A DNA stretch of 64,000 nucleotides from Fennellomyces sp. T-0311 (GCA_025266875.1 JALLLT010000023.1:496001-560000); one strand, 5' to 3'; positions 37,315-50,800 are shown, counted from the stretch's first letter. The notes: generated by a model not told the origin, from the letters alone. A program made the numbers and translations.

Positions 37315-40300
37315 ATGTCTACCGCGGCCGTCCCCAACCCGGTGGCCAACATTGCTACACCTGGTTCCCATCCTTCGCCGTCACCGTCCGTGCAACCGTC
37401 GCCTCAAATGCAAGCATCCAATCACTCGACCCACCAACAGCACCACAGAAAAGAAGTTGCGTGTGTATTTGTTGTCGAAGGCACCGCGAGAATGCGTCCC
37501 TATTTAGAGACCATCGTTCAGACATACGTTGATCCGATTCTGAGGTAAACTGTTTATATAATTCGTTTCTCTCAATTTTGACGTTTTGCATTCCATTCAG
37601 ACAGCTGCGGTCTCCGATTATCACCGAAGGCGACGAACGACTTCAGCAGCAACCAAAGAAAATAACGGTGAGGACCCACCATTGCTAGACAAGAAGGGGC
37701 AGGCGAATGCTAATATATGTGCATCATAGCCGATGCTGAAGTACGGCCTGGTTGTGTTTGGTGACTATGAGCCGGCGTCGATGGTCACCGTGGACAGAAA
37801 GTACTTTACGGCCGATTTTGGATTGTTTCAGAACGTATTCAAGAGCATTGCGTGCACGGACGGAGGGATCGTGAGGAACGCTGCAGGAGAGGGACTGGTT
37901 GCAGCGTTGGAGGTATATTGAAACAGGCCAACAAATGGATCCGTGCGTTCTTGTGAATGATTGACTCACTTGCATCTCCAAGTTATTTGACGAGTACAAG
38001 CAGGAAATTCAAGGGAGCGCCGCCGATCCCATGCTGCACTGCATACTGATCTCAAACAGCTTGCCACATGAGATCGGCGCACGTCACAATTTGATGGACA
38101 AGTACGACAACTTTAACCTCGACGCAATTGTCCACGAAATGCGGAAGGTAACGCAATCCGATCTGTCGCCGTGCTGCGGTTGCTGATACGGGCCGATCTA
38201 GAACGATATCCGGTTATCATTGATATCGCCCAACAAGGGATTGAAGGAGTTTGAGCGCATGGTGAATGAGGTACACGATATGTGCTTGAGTGGTGATCAT
38301 CAACGTTCTGACAACAATGCAACCAGGTCAACGATAAAAAGACCGAGCTACACACCGTCGCTGAATCACCAGATTACGTGGTCAAACTGGCTGGTTTCAA
38401 ACTGCCCGAGCCCGCGCCGCCTCCAGCACCCGTCGAAGAAAGGAAAGGAAATGCGGCACCAAAGCGACTATCGGATTCAGCAGCCAACGCAACGTCACCA
38501 CAGTCAGTCTCATCCACTGATTCAAACAAAAAGCGGAAACGAGATAATGTGCCTGGCCAGATCAATCTTCCGAAAGCCACCGTGGATCCGGCCAAGTTTG
38601 CTCAACTGCATCAAAAGCATCTGAGCGCCGTCAACTCATCACCTGCCCAAGTGAAACCAGAACCCAGTGTGCCTGCTAAACAACCTGCGAGCGAACAACA
38701 GGTGCCTGCTTCTTTGCCGCCGCGACCATCCGATTCATCACCTGCCAAGCCTACCCCGCAACAAATCATTCAACAGCAGCAGCAACCGGTGCCGCAGCCG
38801 CAACAGACTACTCCAAAAGCACAACCTCAAGCGGTACCTCAACGACCACCACCTCCGCAACCGCAGCAGCAGTTGCCACAGCAATTGCCAGCCCAACCTG
38901 CTCAACAGCCCCAGCAACCGCAGCCTCAGCAGCAGCAGCCTCAGCAAATGATGGCCCAACAACAACCGCAACAGGGACAGCAAGGCCAAATGCAACAGCA
39001 AAAGCCGCAAGTTGGACGGATGCCTGCCACTATTCCGCATCAAGTCCAACATCTTTTGCAACAGCGCAAGTTTTTGCATAGTTTACCGCAACGGACAGCG
39101 CCTCAACAGCAACAGTTGCAGGCAATCGAACTTGCTATCCAACGGCTGATGGAAATGCGAACTGCAAATGGCTTGAATGGAAGCGCGGCCATGAGTGGCG
39201 CCCCAACTGCGGCAACCTCTTCACCTATGGCATTTAATGCGGCTGCTGGTGTGCCGACGAATATGCAAATGCAAAGCAATGCGACACAAGCAATGAATAT
39301 GGCGCAAGTATCGATGCCACCTCAACAGCGAAATATGAATATCCCCAATACTGCTGCTGGACAGTTTACGAATGCGTTACAACAGCAGAGACTCATGCTG
39401 GCGTTGCAACAGCAACAGCAACAGCAAGCCCAGCAGCAAGCACAACAGCAGCAACAGGCACAACCACAACAACACCAGCAGCAACAACCACAGCCTCAAA
39501 CACAGCAACAACCATCACCACAGCAACCTGGAATGCAACAGAATGTCAATCCACAAATGATGCAAGGACAGCAAAATATGCAAGGACAACAACAGCAACC
39601 TTCGATGCCTTTCTGGACAGGACAGATTGTGTGGCATATCAAACCGCAGGATGGTGTATTCCAAGAGTTCAGCTGCCACTTGGGCGCGTTTGCGATAGTG
39701 CCTCGAGGTCGGAGCGTTAGTCTGGAGGATTAGTACGTGTCGATCTAGAAAGATCATATGATGTAGGGTCGCTAATCTGAGCCCATTAGTTGCCCTGAGC
39801 TATGGCCATCACGTATTACCATTGCTGGACGATCACCCATGGCTAGTGCACAGGGCATACTGTCGCAACAAAGCCAGGATCACAAGATACCCTTCTGCCA
39901 ATTTCGAGCTGTCGAAAGCAGTACTCAATCAGATATTAACAATCTTAACTTGCTTCTGAAGAATTTAGAGCAAAAGAAATACGTATGTTTGCTTCCGACC
40001 GCAGCCGGGTCAAACAACTAACCAAGCACTGTATGTAGATTGCCAAAGTAGTATTCAATTCCAACATGAACGAACCGCAGCGTGGCGTCGTATTAATGTA
40101 CTCGGCTGGAAAATTAATTGGGTTCGTATTTGTACGGTCGAGTATCCCAGAGTTCGGCCCAGCGCCGCCTCCGCAAGCGCAGCAACCACAGATCTCACAG
40201 CAGCCACAACAACCACAACAGCAGCCGCAGCCGGGTAAGCAGGCGAATTTGATGGGAATGACAGGTGCCCAGGCTGGCAATATCCCTGCATCCCTGCTGG

Positions 40301-40386
40301 CCATGGTGAACAATCCAAACGCTGCCAACTTTGTAAATAATCCACAACTCCAGATACTGCAACAGTTAAGGCGACAGCAACAGCAG

Positions 40387-40421
<35 letters not shown>

Positions 40422-40834
40422 GCAACAGCAGCAGCAACAGCAACAGCAACAACAGCAGCAACAACAGCAGACAATGATGAATACGGGAGCCATGGGTAGC
40501 CCCATTAACAACATGAATGGTAGACTGGATATCCACATATCCTCTTTGTGACAAAGACTAACAGTTAGAGAATACAGGTGCACGGCCAGGCCTCACCCCC
40601 AACAGTCTGTTGCTGTCAAACATCAACATTGGAAGCCCAGCAGGGGTGCCTGGCGCCATGGGTGGCGGTAACAATGGAATGATGAGCATGCCGATGAACG
40701 TGAACCAAGCAGCCAGCCTGGCTAACTTGACTCCACAGCAGCTTCAAATGCTGCTCCAACGACGACAGCAGCAGCAGCAGCAACAGCAACAGCAGCAACA
40801 GCAACACGCCGAACAGCAACAGCATCCCATGTAG
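37315..40834 (+). CDS. MED25: Mediator subunit 25 (VWA plus PTOV/ACID domain)
   Basis: Nine exons (37315-37544, 37601-37667, 37730-37912, 37983-38147, 38202-38270, 38327-39732, 39790-39982, 40039-40519, 40578-40834) give about 1016 residues. The N-terminus is a von Willebrand A-like domain (ACVFVVEGTARMRPYLETIV, LKYGLVVFGDYEP, MLHCILISNSLPHEIGARHN, DIRLSLISPNKGLKEFERMV), which anchors MED25 in Mediator. A Gln/Pro-rich linker follows. A PTOV-type activator-binding domain comes next (FWTGQIVWHIKPQDGV, ELWPSRITIAG, KIPFCQFRAVES, IAKVVFNSNMNEPQRGVVLM, KLIGFVFVRSSIPEF). The tail is poly-Gln. The donor at 39733 sits inside an apparent TAG stop and must be used to reach the rest of the PTOV domain. 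The last acceptor could also be 40568, adding three residues. Confidence 0.85.
40375..40470 (+). repeat. CAG/CAA tract encoding 32 glutamines in MED25
   Basis: Uninterrupted mix of CAG and CAA codons, 32 in a row. A second tract of 13 glutamines is at 40766-40804, and many shorter runs lie between 38700 and 39600. Mixed codons suggest selection on the peptide rather than a fresh slippage event. Confidence 0.9.
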
Positions 40835-40857
40835 TACTATTATTTTTTTTATTGCCT

Positions 40858-41673
40858 TCACATTTGCCCGCATTCTATACAACGATTTATTCCTCTGTGT
40901 GAGTTTTTCTCCGGCATCTCTCCCGCCCTCTTTGCGTCTTACCTGTGATTCTGACTGGGAGTTTGGGTCGATTGTTCTGACCCGTCGATACGTTTTCTGC
41001 ATTCATTGTTAATTTTCTACATAATAAAAACAAGTGCAAGGTGCTGTGTTACCAATTTTACGCAGTGTCAGTAAGCCATCGACGAGGTGCCCAAACACAA
41101 CGTGCTTTCCGTCCAAGAACTCGCAGTTGTCGCACGTAATGAAGAATTGGCAGCCGTTGGTGTTGGGTCCCGAGTTTGCCATCGATAATAAGCCAGCTTG
41201 TGTGTGCTTCATGGTAAAGTTTTCATCCTCGAACTTTTCGCCGTAGATGCTCATGGATCCCGTACCGTCGCCCTTGAGAAAGTCACCTCCCTGGACCATA
41301 AAGTCCTTGATCACTCTAGTTTCGCAAAGCATTAATTGGAAACGCACTCTCTTTATGACGCATGTATATTTACCTGTGGAACAGACAGTTCTTGAAGCCT
41401 TGAGGCTGGCCATTTCGCCTATTTTTTGTACAGTATTGGTATCGTGCAGACTTGATCATTAGTAAACTCACTTGAATTCACCCGTGCACAGCTGTCTATT
41501 GAATGAACACGCGTTAAAAAAAAGTCCAGATCAACCAGATCAAAGCAGGATTACCTAAAGTTTTCTGCAGTTTTGGGAACAATGTCGCTGTACAGTTCCA
41601 TTTTCATTCGACCGACGGGCACATCGCCGATAGAGATGTCAAAGAACACAATGGGTCGCTCGTTGGGGTCCAT
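40858..41673 (-). CDS. PPIH: Peptidyl-prolyl isomerase, cyclophilin H type
   Basis: Six exons (41555-41673, 41472-41495, 41374-41418, 41053-41315, 40943-40996, 40858-40874) give 173 residues; exons of 24, 45 and 17 nt make this easy to misannotate. The cyclophilin core is complete: [51 protein letters not shown] (catalytic Arg in FHRV, plus Phe and Gln of FMVQGG), [30 protein letters not shown] and a C-terminal ITECGQM. The N-terminus [16 protein letters not shown] and length match cyclophilin H, the isomerase of the U4/U6.U5 snRNP that binds Prp4. Stop codons of this gene and MED25 are 23 bp apart on opposite strands. Confidence 0.93.
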
Positions 41674-41707
41674 TTAGTTACAAAAGGGAAAGCAAAAGTT
41701 GAACACC

Positions 41708-41729
41708 TCCGCCATTCGAAATTGGCGGA
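41708..41729. promoter_or_regulatory. 7-bp dyad upstream of cyclophilin H
   Basis: TCCGCCA (41708-41714) and its complement TGGCGGA (41723-41729) flank TTCGAAAT, 35-56 bp upstream of the cyclophilin H ATG. It is a candidate dimeric regulator site. An (AC)n run follows at 41742-41758. Confidence 0.35.
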
Positions 41730-41852
41730 TATAGGAAGGTGACACACACACACACACATACACAGACGGTTGATTCAAATGATTATGTTGTCTTTACTAA
41801 TAGTTTTTCGACTTTGCTTTTTGGAGCGCAAACGAGATTAAACGAAGGGGGG

Positions 41853-44800
41853 TTATTCAGTAATTCTTTCCAGTAATTTGCTTGCTAGTTGGGCGCTCAC
41901 TGCCACATTCGACTTGGCCGCACCGAACGTTGGGTCGCCCAGAGCAGAGAATCCAAGCTCGTCGAGATATGCCTTTTGGCTACGTCGGTTCAGCGAATAG
42001 TTGAAAGCCGGCTCGGAGCATGCTGTCATTAAGATGTTTTTCACTGCATCGATCACCGCATAGTTCTGGCCGCTCACCACAATCTGGTTCATCTTTGGAA
42101 GCAGACTCTCGTATCTACGAACACATATTTAGCTATCATCCGCATCGACGTATTAAATGACTTACACCAGGGCAAAGACTTCGGGGATAGATACCGCAGC
42201 ATCCGCCAAGAAACTGTACAAAAACAACCGTTCAGATTCGTTCTCTGCCGAGTTGAGCAAGGTCACCAGCAACGACACGAGGAGCAGCGCAGTCGTATTA
42301 TCGGGGATCTCGAGTGTATCAAAGATACGAACATACGCCGATCCAATTTCAAAACCATCGAGATCCACATCATTGATACCGGCCAAGCGAAGGAGTTCTC
42401 GAAGAGCATTGTTTTTGGCTGCTAATGGCAACAGACCAGCCAAGTAACCAAGGGTGCGCGCCTCGACCACATTTTGTTCCAATGATCGTTTGCAGTCGAT
42501 TTCCAAAAATGTCGTCAGGCACTGGAATACAACATCCTTGGGATTGCTGTGCTTGATACCCTTTAGTAAGATACCCGCAACCGCAAACGAAAAGTGGGTG
42601 TCGAAACTGACGCCGCTAGCCGCATCGAGTTCTTTGGCAACATCGCCGAGAGGCTCGCGCGCATCCATCAAAACTTCCACAACCGGTCGGTTGGCGAAGA
42701 GTTTGTGGGTGTCCAGCGCACGTAGCACGGATTGGAGGAATTCGACAGCAGGAGAAAAGGTGGATGGATGACTCATTTGTACAAGTGCAATGGCAAGCCA
42801 GAATAATGGTTGGAGATAGCGTGAATCTGCCGGCAGATTATCAATTACGTTGCTTAAGCACATCATGATGCTGACGATAAGGCTGGAGTCTGTTTCATTG
42901 AAAATCGCCAAGGCACCACGAAGTGCTACGAGAATTTGGTAGATCAAGTCATCGTCGACTTCGTCTTGTGCTAGGCAACCAAGTACAACGAATGATCGTG
43001 GTTGGATTGCGGGATTGAATTGGAATGCTGTACTGGTAACGAGCCCCATCCATCGAGCACGCCACATATTGGCGACATCTATAGCCTAAAATTAGCAAAA
43101 AGATATGTTATAGAAAACATTAATCCTTCATACCGATTGATGGAGCTCCAATGCTTAATGCATCCAGCAGTAACCGAATGATACTTTCAAGGGAAGACAA
43201 ATTCACCGTTTCAGACACATCTGTCATTGTCTCATGTGTGATCGTGAAGGCGTTTGCATGGGGCTTGGTCAATCCAAAGTAGACGCGGTTCTTGCTATCA
43301 CACACGTCGCTCAAGACGAAATGCAGCTTCTTGATATTTTCTTCCGACTGTGGCATGCCTGTGCACAAAGTGTGGATGATATTGACCACCAGTTCATGCA
43401 CGGACGCACGAATCAGTGTAGGACCCGTACCCACCAGCAAGGATACGATGTGGAAGATTTCGGGTAGATATGGCTTGCCTGGACCCACATTGTTGAACGA
43501 TAACATAAGGACGAAACGCAATAGGACCGCTATTTCCACCCACGCCGGATGTTCTGTCAAACTTCGACATGGTCGCAATGATGTTCGTTGAATCACCCGT
43601 CGCATGCGACTGATAACTTTGCCTCGTACTGATATACTTGACATGGTCACGATTGTGTCCGCCATCGCTTCTGCTTGGGGTGATCCAATACCGTTTTCAA
43701 CAGAGTATTGGACAAATGCATCGATAATCAAGTTGACCATATCATCCACCCGTGACAGTGTTCGCCAGATCTTGGCTTGAACGTGTTTGTACATCTACGG
43801 TGGGTATATTTTAGTACATTGTGAGAGGCAGCTTGTTGCCAGCTTTAACTTACATCTGTACGGGTTACCGTGAGTTCTATTAGTAACCGCAGCACATCCT
43901 TGGTCTTGGATAAGCTCTTGTTGTGATCATCAGGAATGTTTCGACTATAAATAGCCAAATTCCGTAGCCATGGTGCCATGTAATCCAAACATAGCTGTCG
44001 CATAGGTTCACTAGACTTGTTGAAGCCTACCAAGCACTCATTCAAGAATTCGAGCGTCAAATGCTGCTCCGTAGATGCCAGACTCTCGCTAATGCTCACG
44101 ATAAAGTCTGTACTGTTGGAAGGAATACAAAGATCTACAAAACAATTCAGTCTTTTTTCTTCCGATCACCCAATAAAAAGTTTACCTTTTGCATTCAACA
44201 GCTGGTTGCCAACATCGAAACGGAACGTTAAGCTGAGGGCATAAAGCAAGTTGTATGCTGCAAGACGTAATCCTGGATCATCGCTGCCAATATTAAGCAA
44301 GGACATGTTCAGAAGACGACCAGGCACATCGTTGGGTCGGATTGCTCGTTCATTGACGTTGCCAGGCTTGGATGATTCATAGCGGTGCTTGTTATATCGA
44401 AGAAGCTAAAACAAAAGCATCATTCAGCATTGCGCATAAAAGAAAACATTGCGGGGTTCAGATACTTACGGCAAGGATGGCATCTCGCTTGGCAGCCGAA
44501 AGTACCACAGATGTCTTTCCTCTATCGACCTTGAGCATGAGATCACCGCCATTTTCCAATTTGGAATTTGGAAGTGCAGTCATATCATCGATTTCGGAAA
44601 TATGGTAAACATCGTTGTAAATGGTATACAAGTTGTAATAGATTTCTTGCTTCCGTACGGTGATAATCTGGAAATGCTCTTGAGACACCTTGATAGTGAC
44701 AGGCGTTGTGGATTTCAAGCTGTTCATACGGGTCACAGGGAAAAAGGTGGTGCTTGGTGCCTTTTCAAGGTCGACTGAAACAAAAACATGTTTAATTAAA

Positions 44801-47800
44801 ATCATACACACCTACAATATGACTTACTTGTTTCCTTTGGCAAGTGGATTTCGGATGGAGCAATACGTTCATGCAGATCAGCAAGTGTGGTGGCAAAGAA
44901 TGCTCGCTTGATCAGCTTGTTTATCAGAGGGCGGGGCAGACGAGCAATATACCGTTGGAGGTAGTTGCTTGGATTATACAGGTACAACGTGAGCAGATAA
45001 TCGTTCATTTCGCTGAAAATGAGTTGGAAGAACTGGTTCAACCAATGGATCGGAATTTCATTGTATGGGTTCAACGCAGTGCAATCGAACATCAGTTCGA
45101 AAGGACGGTTGAGATATGGCTCCATAACCTACGCAGCCGCTGATAAGTAAAACCGTGGTAAAAAACTAGCAGATACTTACTCGGAGCATATAGTAAATCA
45201 AGAGCTCATAATCAGTGGTTTCCAGATCCAAATGGCGAATGACGACATAAAAGATAGGACGACCACCACGCGATACACCAGCTTGATAAACGATATTCTT
45301 GGAGCTAATCTTTGACAGATCTCGATGACTATTTCGTCGAATAAACTCGCTGTAATAATGATTGCTGTTGGCGATAGCATAATTGCGAGAAAGCGACACA
45401 TCGTTCTGAGCCGCTTCCGAGGGACGACCCAATTGAGCAATCAACGTCGACAAACGATCCACGGTCTTCTTCCATTCAAGCATAGACTGAGTATCCGAAG
45501 CCACCTTGACCTTCTTGCTTGCCAATTCACGCGACATGCGTTCCAAATTTTCGTACAGATACCGATGCAATTTGACATAACCTTTTTGCTCCATACGAAC
45601 GCTGCCGATTTCTTTTTGCTCGGTAGGCTTTGTGGGTGTTGAGATTTCGCGAAGGAAACTTGTCACCTTGTAAATGTTGTCCGTCAAAAAGTCGTTGAGA
45701 ACAATCATGTGCGTTTCCTTGGCTCCAAAGAGGACATTGTTGGCCAAATTTTGCATTACACGCGTCGCTTGCAATTGGAGCTTGCGGATATTCTTATTTC
45801 TTGGTGTCGCTTGTTTGGAGAACCCGGCACTGTCGGGTGTAACAATCGACGGTCCGAATAGACGCAGGAATACGAATCCACCAACAGCAGTGTTCTTTGC
45901 TTCAGAGAACCGCTGGTATACTGCTTCGGCAATCAAAGAAAGTTCCTCGCGGAATGAACTATATCCTGCACGCGTTAGTAAGCTGGAGAATGGCACCATA
46001 TGGTTACTTACACAGGAGCGCTCGCTGCAGAAGAGCAGATGGCATTCAGGAGAATTTCTGTGGCCCGAATAACGTTCTGCTTATTGCGCATCAAATCATC
46101 TCCAGGACCCAGTTTCTGTGGATCCAACTCCCACGTCGTTTGTTCATCTGGCAGTTGGTTTATGGCTTCCATAGCAGGCTGCAATGTCAAGCGAACGTAA
46201 TCGTGACACACCATCTTGGCAAAGATCGATAGTAGACGGGTAGCCATCGTCGTACTACGGAACAATGTGGCTTCCTGTTCTGTAGACGCCACTTCCTTTT
46301 CAATGACAGCCTTCAGCAGAGCTGTAGCCTTATCCCGCGATTCAAAGCAAAGTAACAACGTCTCGGCAACGCCAGCTGCATCTTGCGATGGGCAGACGTC
46401 GCATAGAGCCAATGCTACCTCCATATCAGCTTCAACCAGCATCTATATTACCATCACCATTTAGTTATTGATCCTTTGAACCGAAAGAGTAAGTACTCAC
46501 GTCGATCAGTTTTTCGTAACGATCGGTCATGACACTTTCAGCAAGAGTCTCAAACTCAGCACCTTGGTTGAGGATGTTGGTGAGAACTTGCATAAACGCT
46601 GTGCGAGTTCTGGTGTCTTCGTGGTAACCCATAGCAAGCGAGTATTTGAGACCAGCATCGACGTTTGCACTTAAAAGGTTGGACATTGCCAAAATGGTAT
46701 AATCCTTGAGTGGTGCCCAATCTTGATAGTTCTCGCTAGCCTTGGCTGGCGTGAGTACTTCTTTGTTGTTCTTGACGACAGTGGCACTGTTCAACTCCAT
46801 CTAATAAACGCATTTTTGTAAGAAAAAAAGCCATACGTTTATCACTATTTAAGCGTGAATTTACCTCACTAAGACGGCATCGGTTCAACAGCTTCAAGAA
46901 GAACGTAAAGTACTTGTAGAACAATCGACTCTTGACTTGGTTCGTATCCGCATCTCGTACCGGCTCAGAGCTTTGCAAGGGCAATTGGTTTAGAATGGCA
47001 ACAATAGCTTTCAGACAAGCTTGATCCAGATCTCGGTGTAACTTTTCATTTTGGGACACATCTTGTACAACGTAGCTTGTTTTGATATCTGGCTTTTGCT
47101 GTATAAAGCGCATAGTTTAGTCTTTCCATCATCTTTTTTTTTGATTGCTAATTTTTTTTTACCAGAGCAAAATCGCTTGTCCATTCCACAATCAGTTCCA
47201 AGAGCTTGTTGCGAAGCCGCATCTCATCTCGAACAACAATCTGTTCTTTCTTTTGCATCAAGGCTTCGACAAGGTGACACATTTTGATCTTGATCCGCAA
47301 CGCGTTAAAGTTGTTGGGCAACTTGTTGAGGTACTTTGCAAATTGATGAATCAGCGTGTTAAAATCGATACTCAACAAGACATCCCCGGGATCAATCAAT
47401 CGGTCCAGAATCAGCTTGAGCACCAAAACAGCTTGTTCCACAAACAACGTGCTTCGTGCATTGCAGATCGGTTCGTTGTCCGTACCAAAGCATCGTTGCA
47501 TCGCATTTTCCAAGTGTCGGAACAGAATGGCATACAATGTGGGAGACAAGTCAGTACCGAGAATCTCCTTGACGCCTTCGCGAATAAACACATTGTCGGA
47601 AATCAGAAGGTTGGTCATTTCACCCACGAATGAATCGACCAGGGTGGTGGGTTCACTCGGTGATGAGACTCGGCGTTGTTCTGTGGTTTTGTTCTCGGTT
47701 TCCGATGCCAGGCAACAGCCACCCAGTGCAGCTAGGAAACCCGTGTAGTTTTGCCACAAGGTTTGCTTTTCGTCATCCAACTCAATCCGATTGATTGTTT

Positions 47801-50800
47801 GTGCTGGAGGTTTGGGCAATGGCTGTGTGGTTGCGGTTGTGCGAGCCTTGGGCTTTTTTGTACTGGTCGAAGTGGTCAAATCGGTCGTGGAGTCGTCCAC
47901 AGTGAGATCTTCCCCGAGACGACCCACCATTTGTGTCAGTACCTTCCATCGTTTCCATGCTTCCTCCCATGCCGCGAGGTTGCCTGGGGTATGTCTCGTA
48001 ATCAAGCGCATGTACTTGCGAATACGCTTTTGTTGAGCCTTCCGTCCAAGGAAAACTGAATCCTCGGAGGCCAGATCGCAATACACTGGTAGATTGCAAA
48101 TAAGAGTGATTTGACTCTGTTGCGGATCCTCGTCTTCGTCTGCAAGGCTTGCTTCGTCGCATAGATAGCCGAGACATCGAATGGCATCCGAACATAGTTC
48201 TGGATTGGGCCAGCACAAAGAGACCAAAAGTGCAATCTCAAGTGCAACTGAAGCTTGCAATCGTTCCCGTACATCGGCACCTTCGCTTACACGATCCTAA
48301 ACAATTATCCCAGCATTAATTAAGCTAAACCCTATTAGGCGCCTCATTGTCATCCAAACTTGCTTGATTGTTTCCCAAAAAGTCATTTCGCGCCGCAAGT
48401 AATTTCATTAACAGAGTCAGCAGCGATTTTAATCCCTCCTCGCCTTGCTTGTTGTCCAGAATCTGCTTGGCAAGTACAAACACAACCTTGGACGAGATAC
48501 GCCAGAAATTGGTCATCAAATTCTCTTCTGGGCCCCAGCGAATGATATTGTTTGCCAAATGCAGCTTGGACAAACATTCGCTCGCCAATTGTCGAATACC
48601 CTGGTCATAGTGTTGGAACAGATTTGCCATGCCAGTCATAATGGCAGCATTGTCTTCCACCGCATCACTATCGCTACCCTTTTTGTTGTTGCCAAACATG
48701 TGAGTGCACTTGTTTGTTTGTTTGTTTTCGGGATATTATCGACTCGTTTTACCAGTAATGCCAACAGCGGATCCACACGGAAAAGACGTAATAGGTCTTG
48801 CAATAATTCGACCCGACTCTGCGCAATCGATGGCGTAGCTCTGACGATCACTCGACCATCTGGGCCCGTCATTACTTTTTTGGGTGGCGGAGGGGGCTGC
48901 GCGGATCCATCTTTGGATAGAAGCTCTGCATTCACTGCCTGCAAAAAGAGTTTGCGTAACGGGGTGCACACCGAGTTGTACATGGAAGGAATAGAGGGAT
49001 TCCAGGGTAATCGGTTCTCATCGCGGGCAATTTCCAAGCACGATTTGACCAAAGCGATCTTGAAAATGATGGGAACACTTTCATCCAGGACTTGCGGCAC
49101 CAGATGTTGCAGCGTGCTATCAGGATCCAATCGGAGACGTGCCAGCAGGTAATCGCTGACAAGCGCTTGCTGATTAATGGTATAGCCCAAGCTCGCAGTA
49201 GCGGCTGCGTCATGCGCCATGTTCCGTGAAAAGTCCCAGACCTTTTCTTGCAGATCGTCTTCGATATCGGCCGCAATGTGACGCAGAACACAATCGTCGG
49301 TTGGTGGAACATATGTTGCAGCTTTACATAAATCGACGTAACACATGGCGGCAATATCTGCTGTTTTTGATGTGCGCAATGATTTTCGTAGCACACCAAG
49401 GAAACTCGTCTATGAAAATGTTAATATCCTTGTGACCCGTGCTGTTTTTACCTCCTCCCCCACCCGTTCTATTATTCATACCCGGCGATTTTGTGATGAT
49501 GGATTGTCCAAGAACGCTTGGAGTAGTAGATCTTGGGATAAGACTAGTAGAATGGTTTGCAGAGGCCATAAGATGGCTTTCTTTCTTGGATTGTCTGCCG
49601 TTGAGCTGCACATATCAAACAGAATCTCGGAACCACCAAGTAAACGGTTGTCACTGGCACACACTTCAGCGAATTGTGCAGGATATGTTTCAATCCACCT
49701 CCAAATGGCCCGTCTCATCATCTTGGAAAACAGCAATTTTCCTTGCCGTTTCATATGCAAAAAGTACGGACTTAGTTCTAAACAGGAAAAAAGTTAGTCA
49801 TCTGCCAACCCTGTCAATTATGTCATTACTATACCTGACAGTACAGTATGGATTCGCTGTCTTGTCAAACAACTGCACTCCAGCATCCGGATCTCTGGCG
49901 GATTGAGTTCCGAACCTTCACCCATTGCACCCAGTATATGAACCGCATTCTTAATCTTTGCATAGTAGGTCGACCAATTGCTTGCGCTGACATAATAAAG
50001 CACGCGTCCTGCCGTTCTGTATATATCCATAATCAGGGCGAGTGTTTTTGGATCAATGTTGACTGCAGAGGCGAGTGTTTCAGTAGGGTATTCAGAAGGA
50101 GTTGACATGTGTTGATCGTTTGCTTCTTCAATAATATGAGCTTGGGCCAAGAAGCGTCCGACCAGGGTCAGAATGAACTTGACCAAAGCTTCATCGAGAG
50201 GTGGAGGGTCGACCATGCGATCAATACTGTACACGGGTGATTGGAGATCGTGCTCATCCTGTGGTTGGTTTTGGATCGTGCTTTCTTGGGTTCGCGCATA
50301 ACCTGACGTGACAGGAGCCTGAAGAAACTCATTCTCGGTTCCAACAGCGCCAGTTGCATGTGCCGCGACCGCCGCTTCGATCGAGTTTGATGCATAGACA
50401 CCCTCGGTCATCTTTCGTTTTGCTACTTCGCGATACGTTTTCCAATGATGCTGCATACATGCCGATAAAAGTCGGAGAACAAAGAGTTGCGACTGCAGAA
50501 CTTCTGGCGGGATATGTTGCTCGAGAACGGACGCAGGCGACTGGAAGTTCTAGGGGGCAAGGACTAACTCAGCGCTTTTCGTCTTTATAGCTTCCCCATA
50601 TTAATATGTTACCTTGGAAACATTCTCAAGGACTGTTCCAAGTGCGTTTGCAATTGTTGACAGTTTATATCTGGATAATTCAATGATAGCGGCCACTGAA
50701 AATCGCATCGTTAGTAAATAGAACAAAAAACGGTGCTCATACACCACATACCCGTTTGCTGGACGATCGGGTCTTGCTCCAGACTTTCAATCTTTCTTCC

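Noticed and set aside
39945..40583. Minus-strand frame with a long poly-Cys stretch opposite the MED25 glutamine tract
   Set aside because: It is simply the complement of the CAG/CAA run; no splice or start signals.
45959..46011. A 29-nt intron in the RasGAP gene joining at LLTRAGYSSF
   Set aside because: A 53-nt intron with a TACTAAC branch point and acceptor GATATAG gives an equally open frame and normal intron length.
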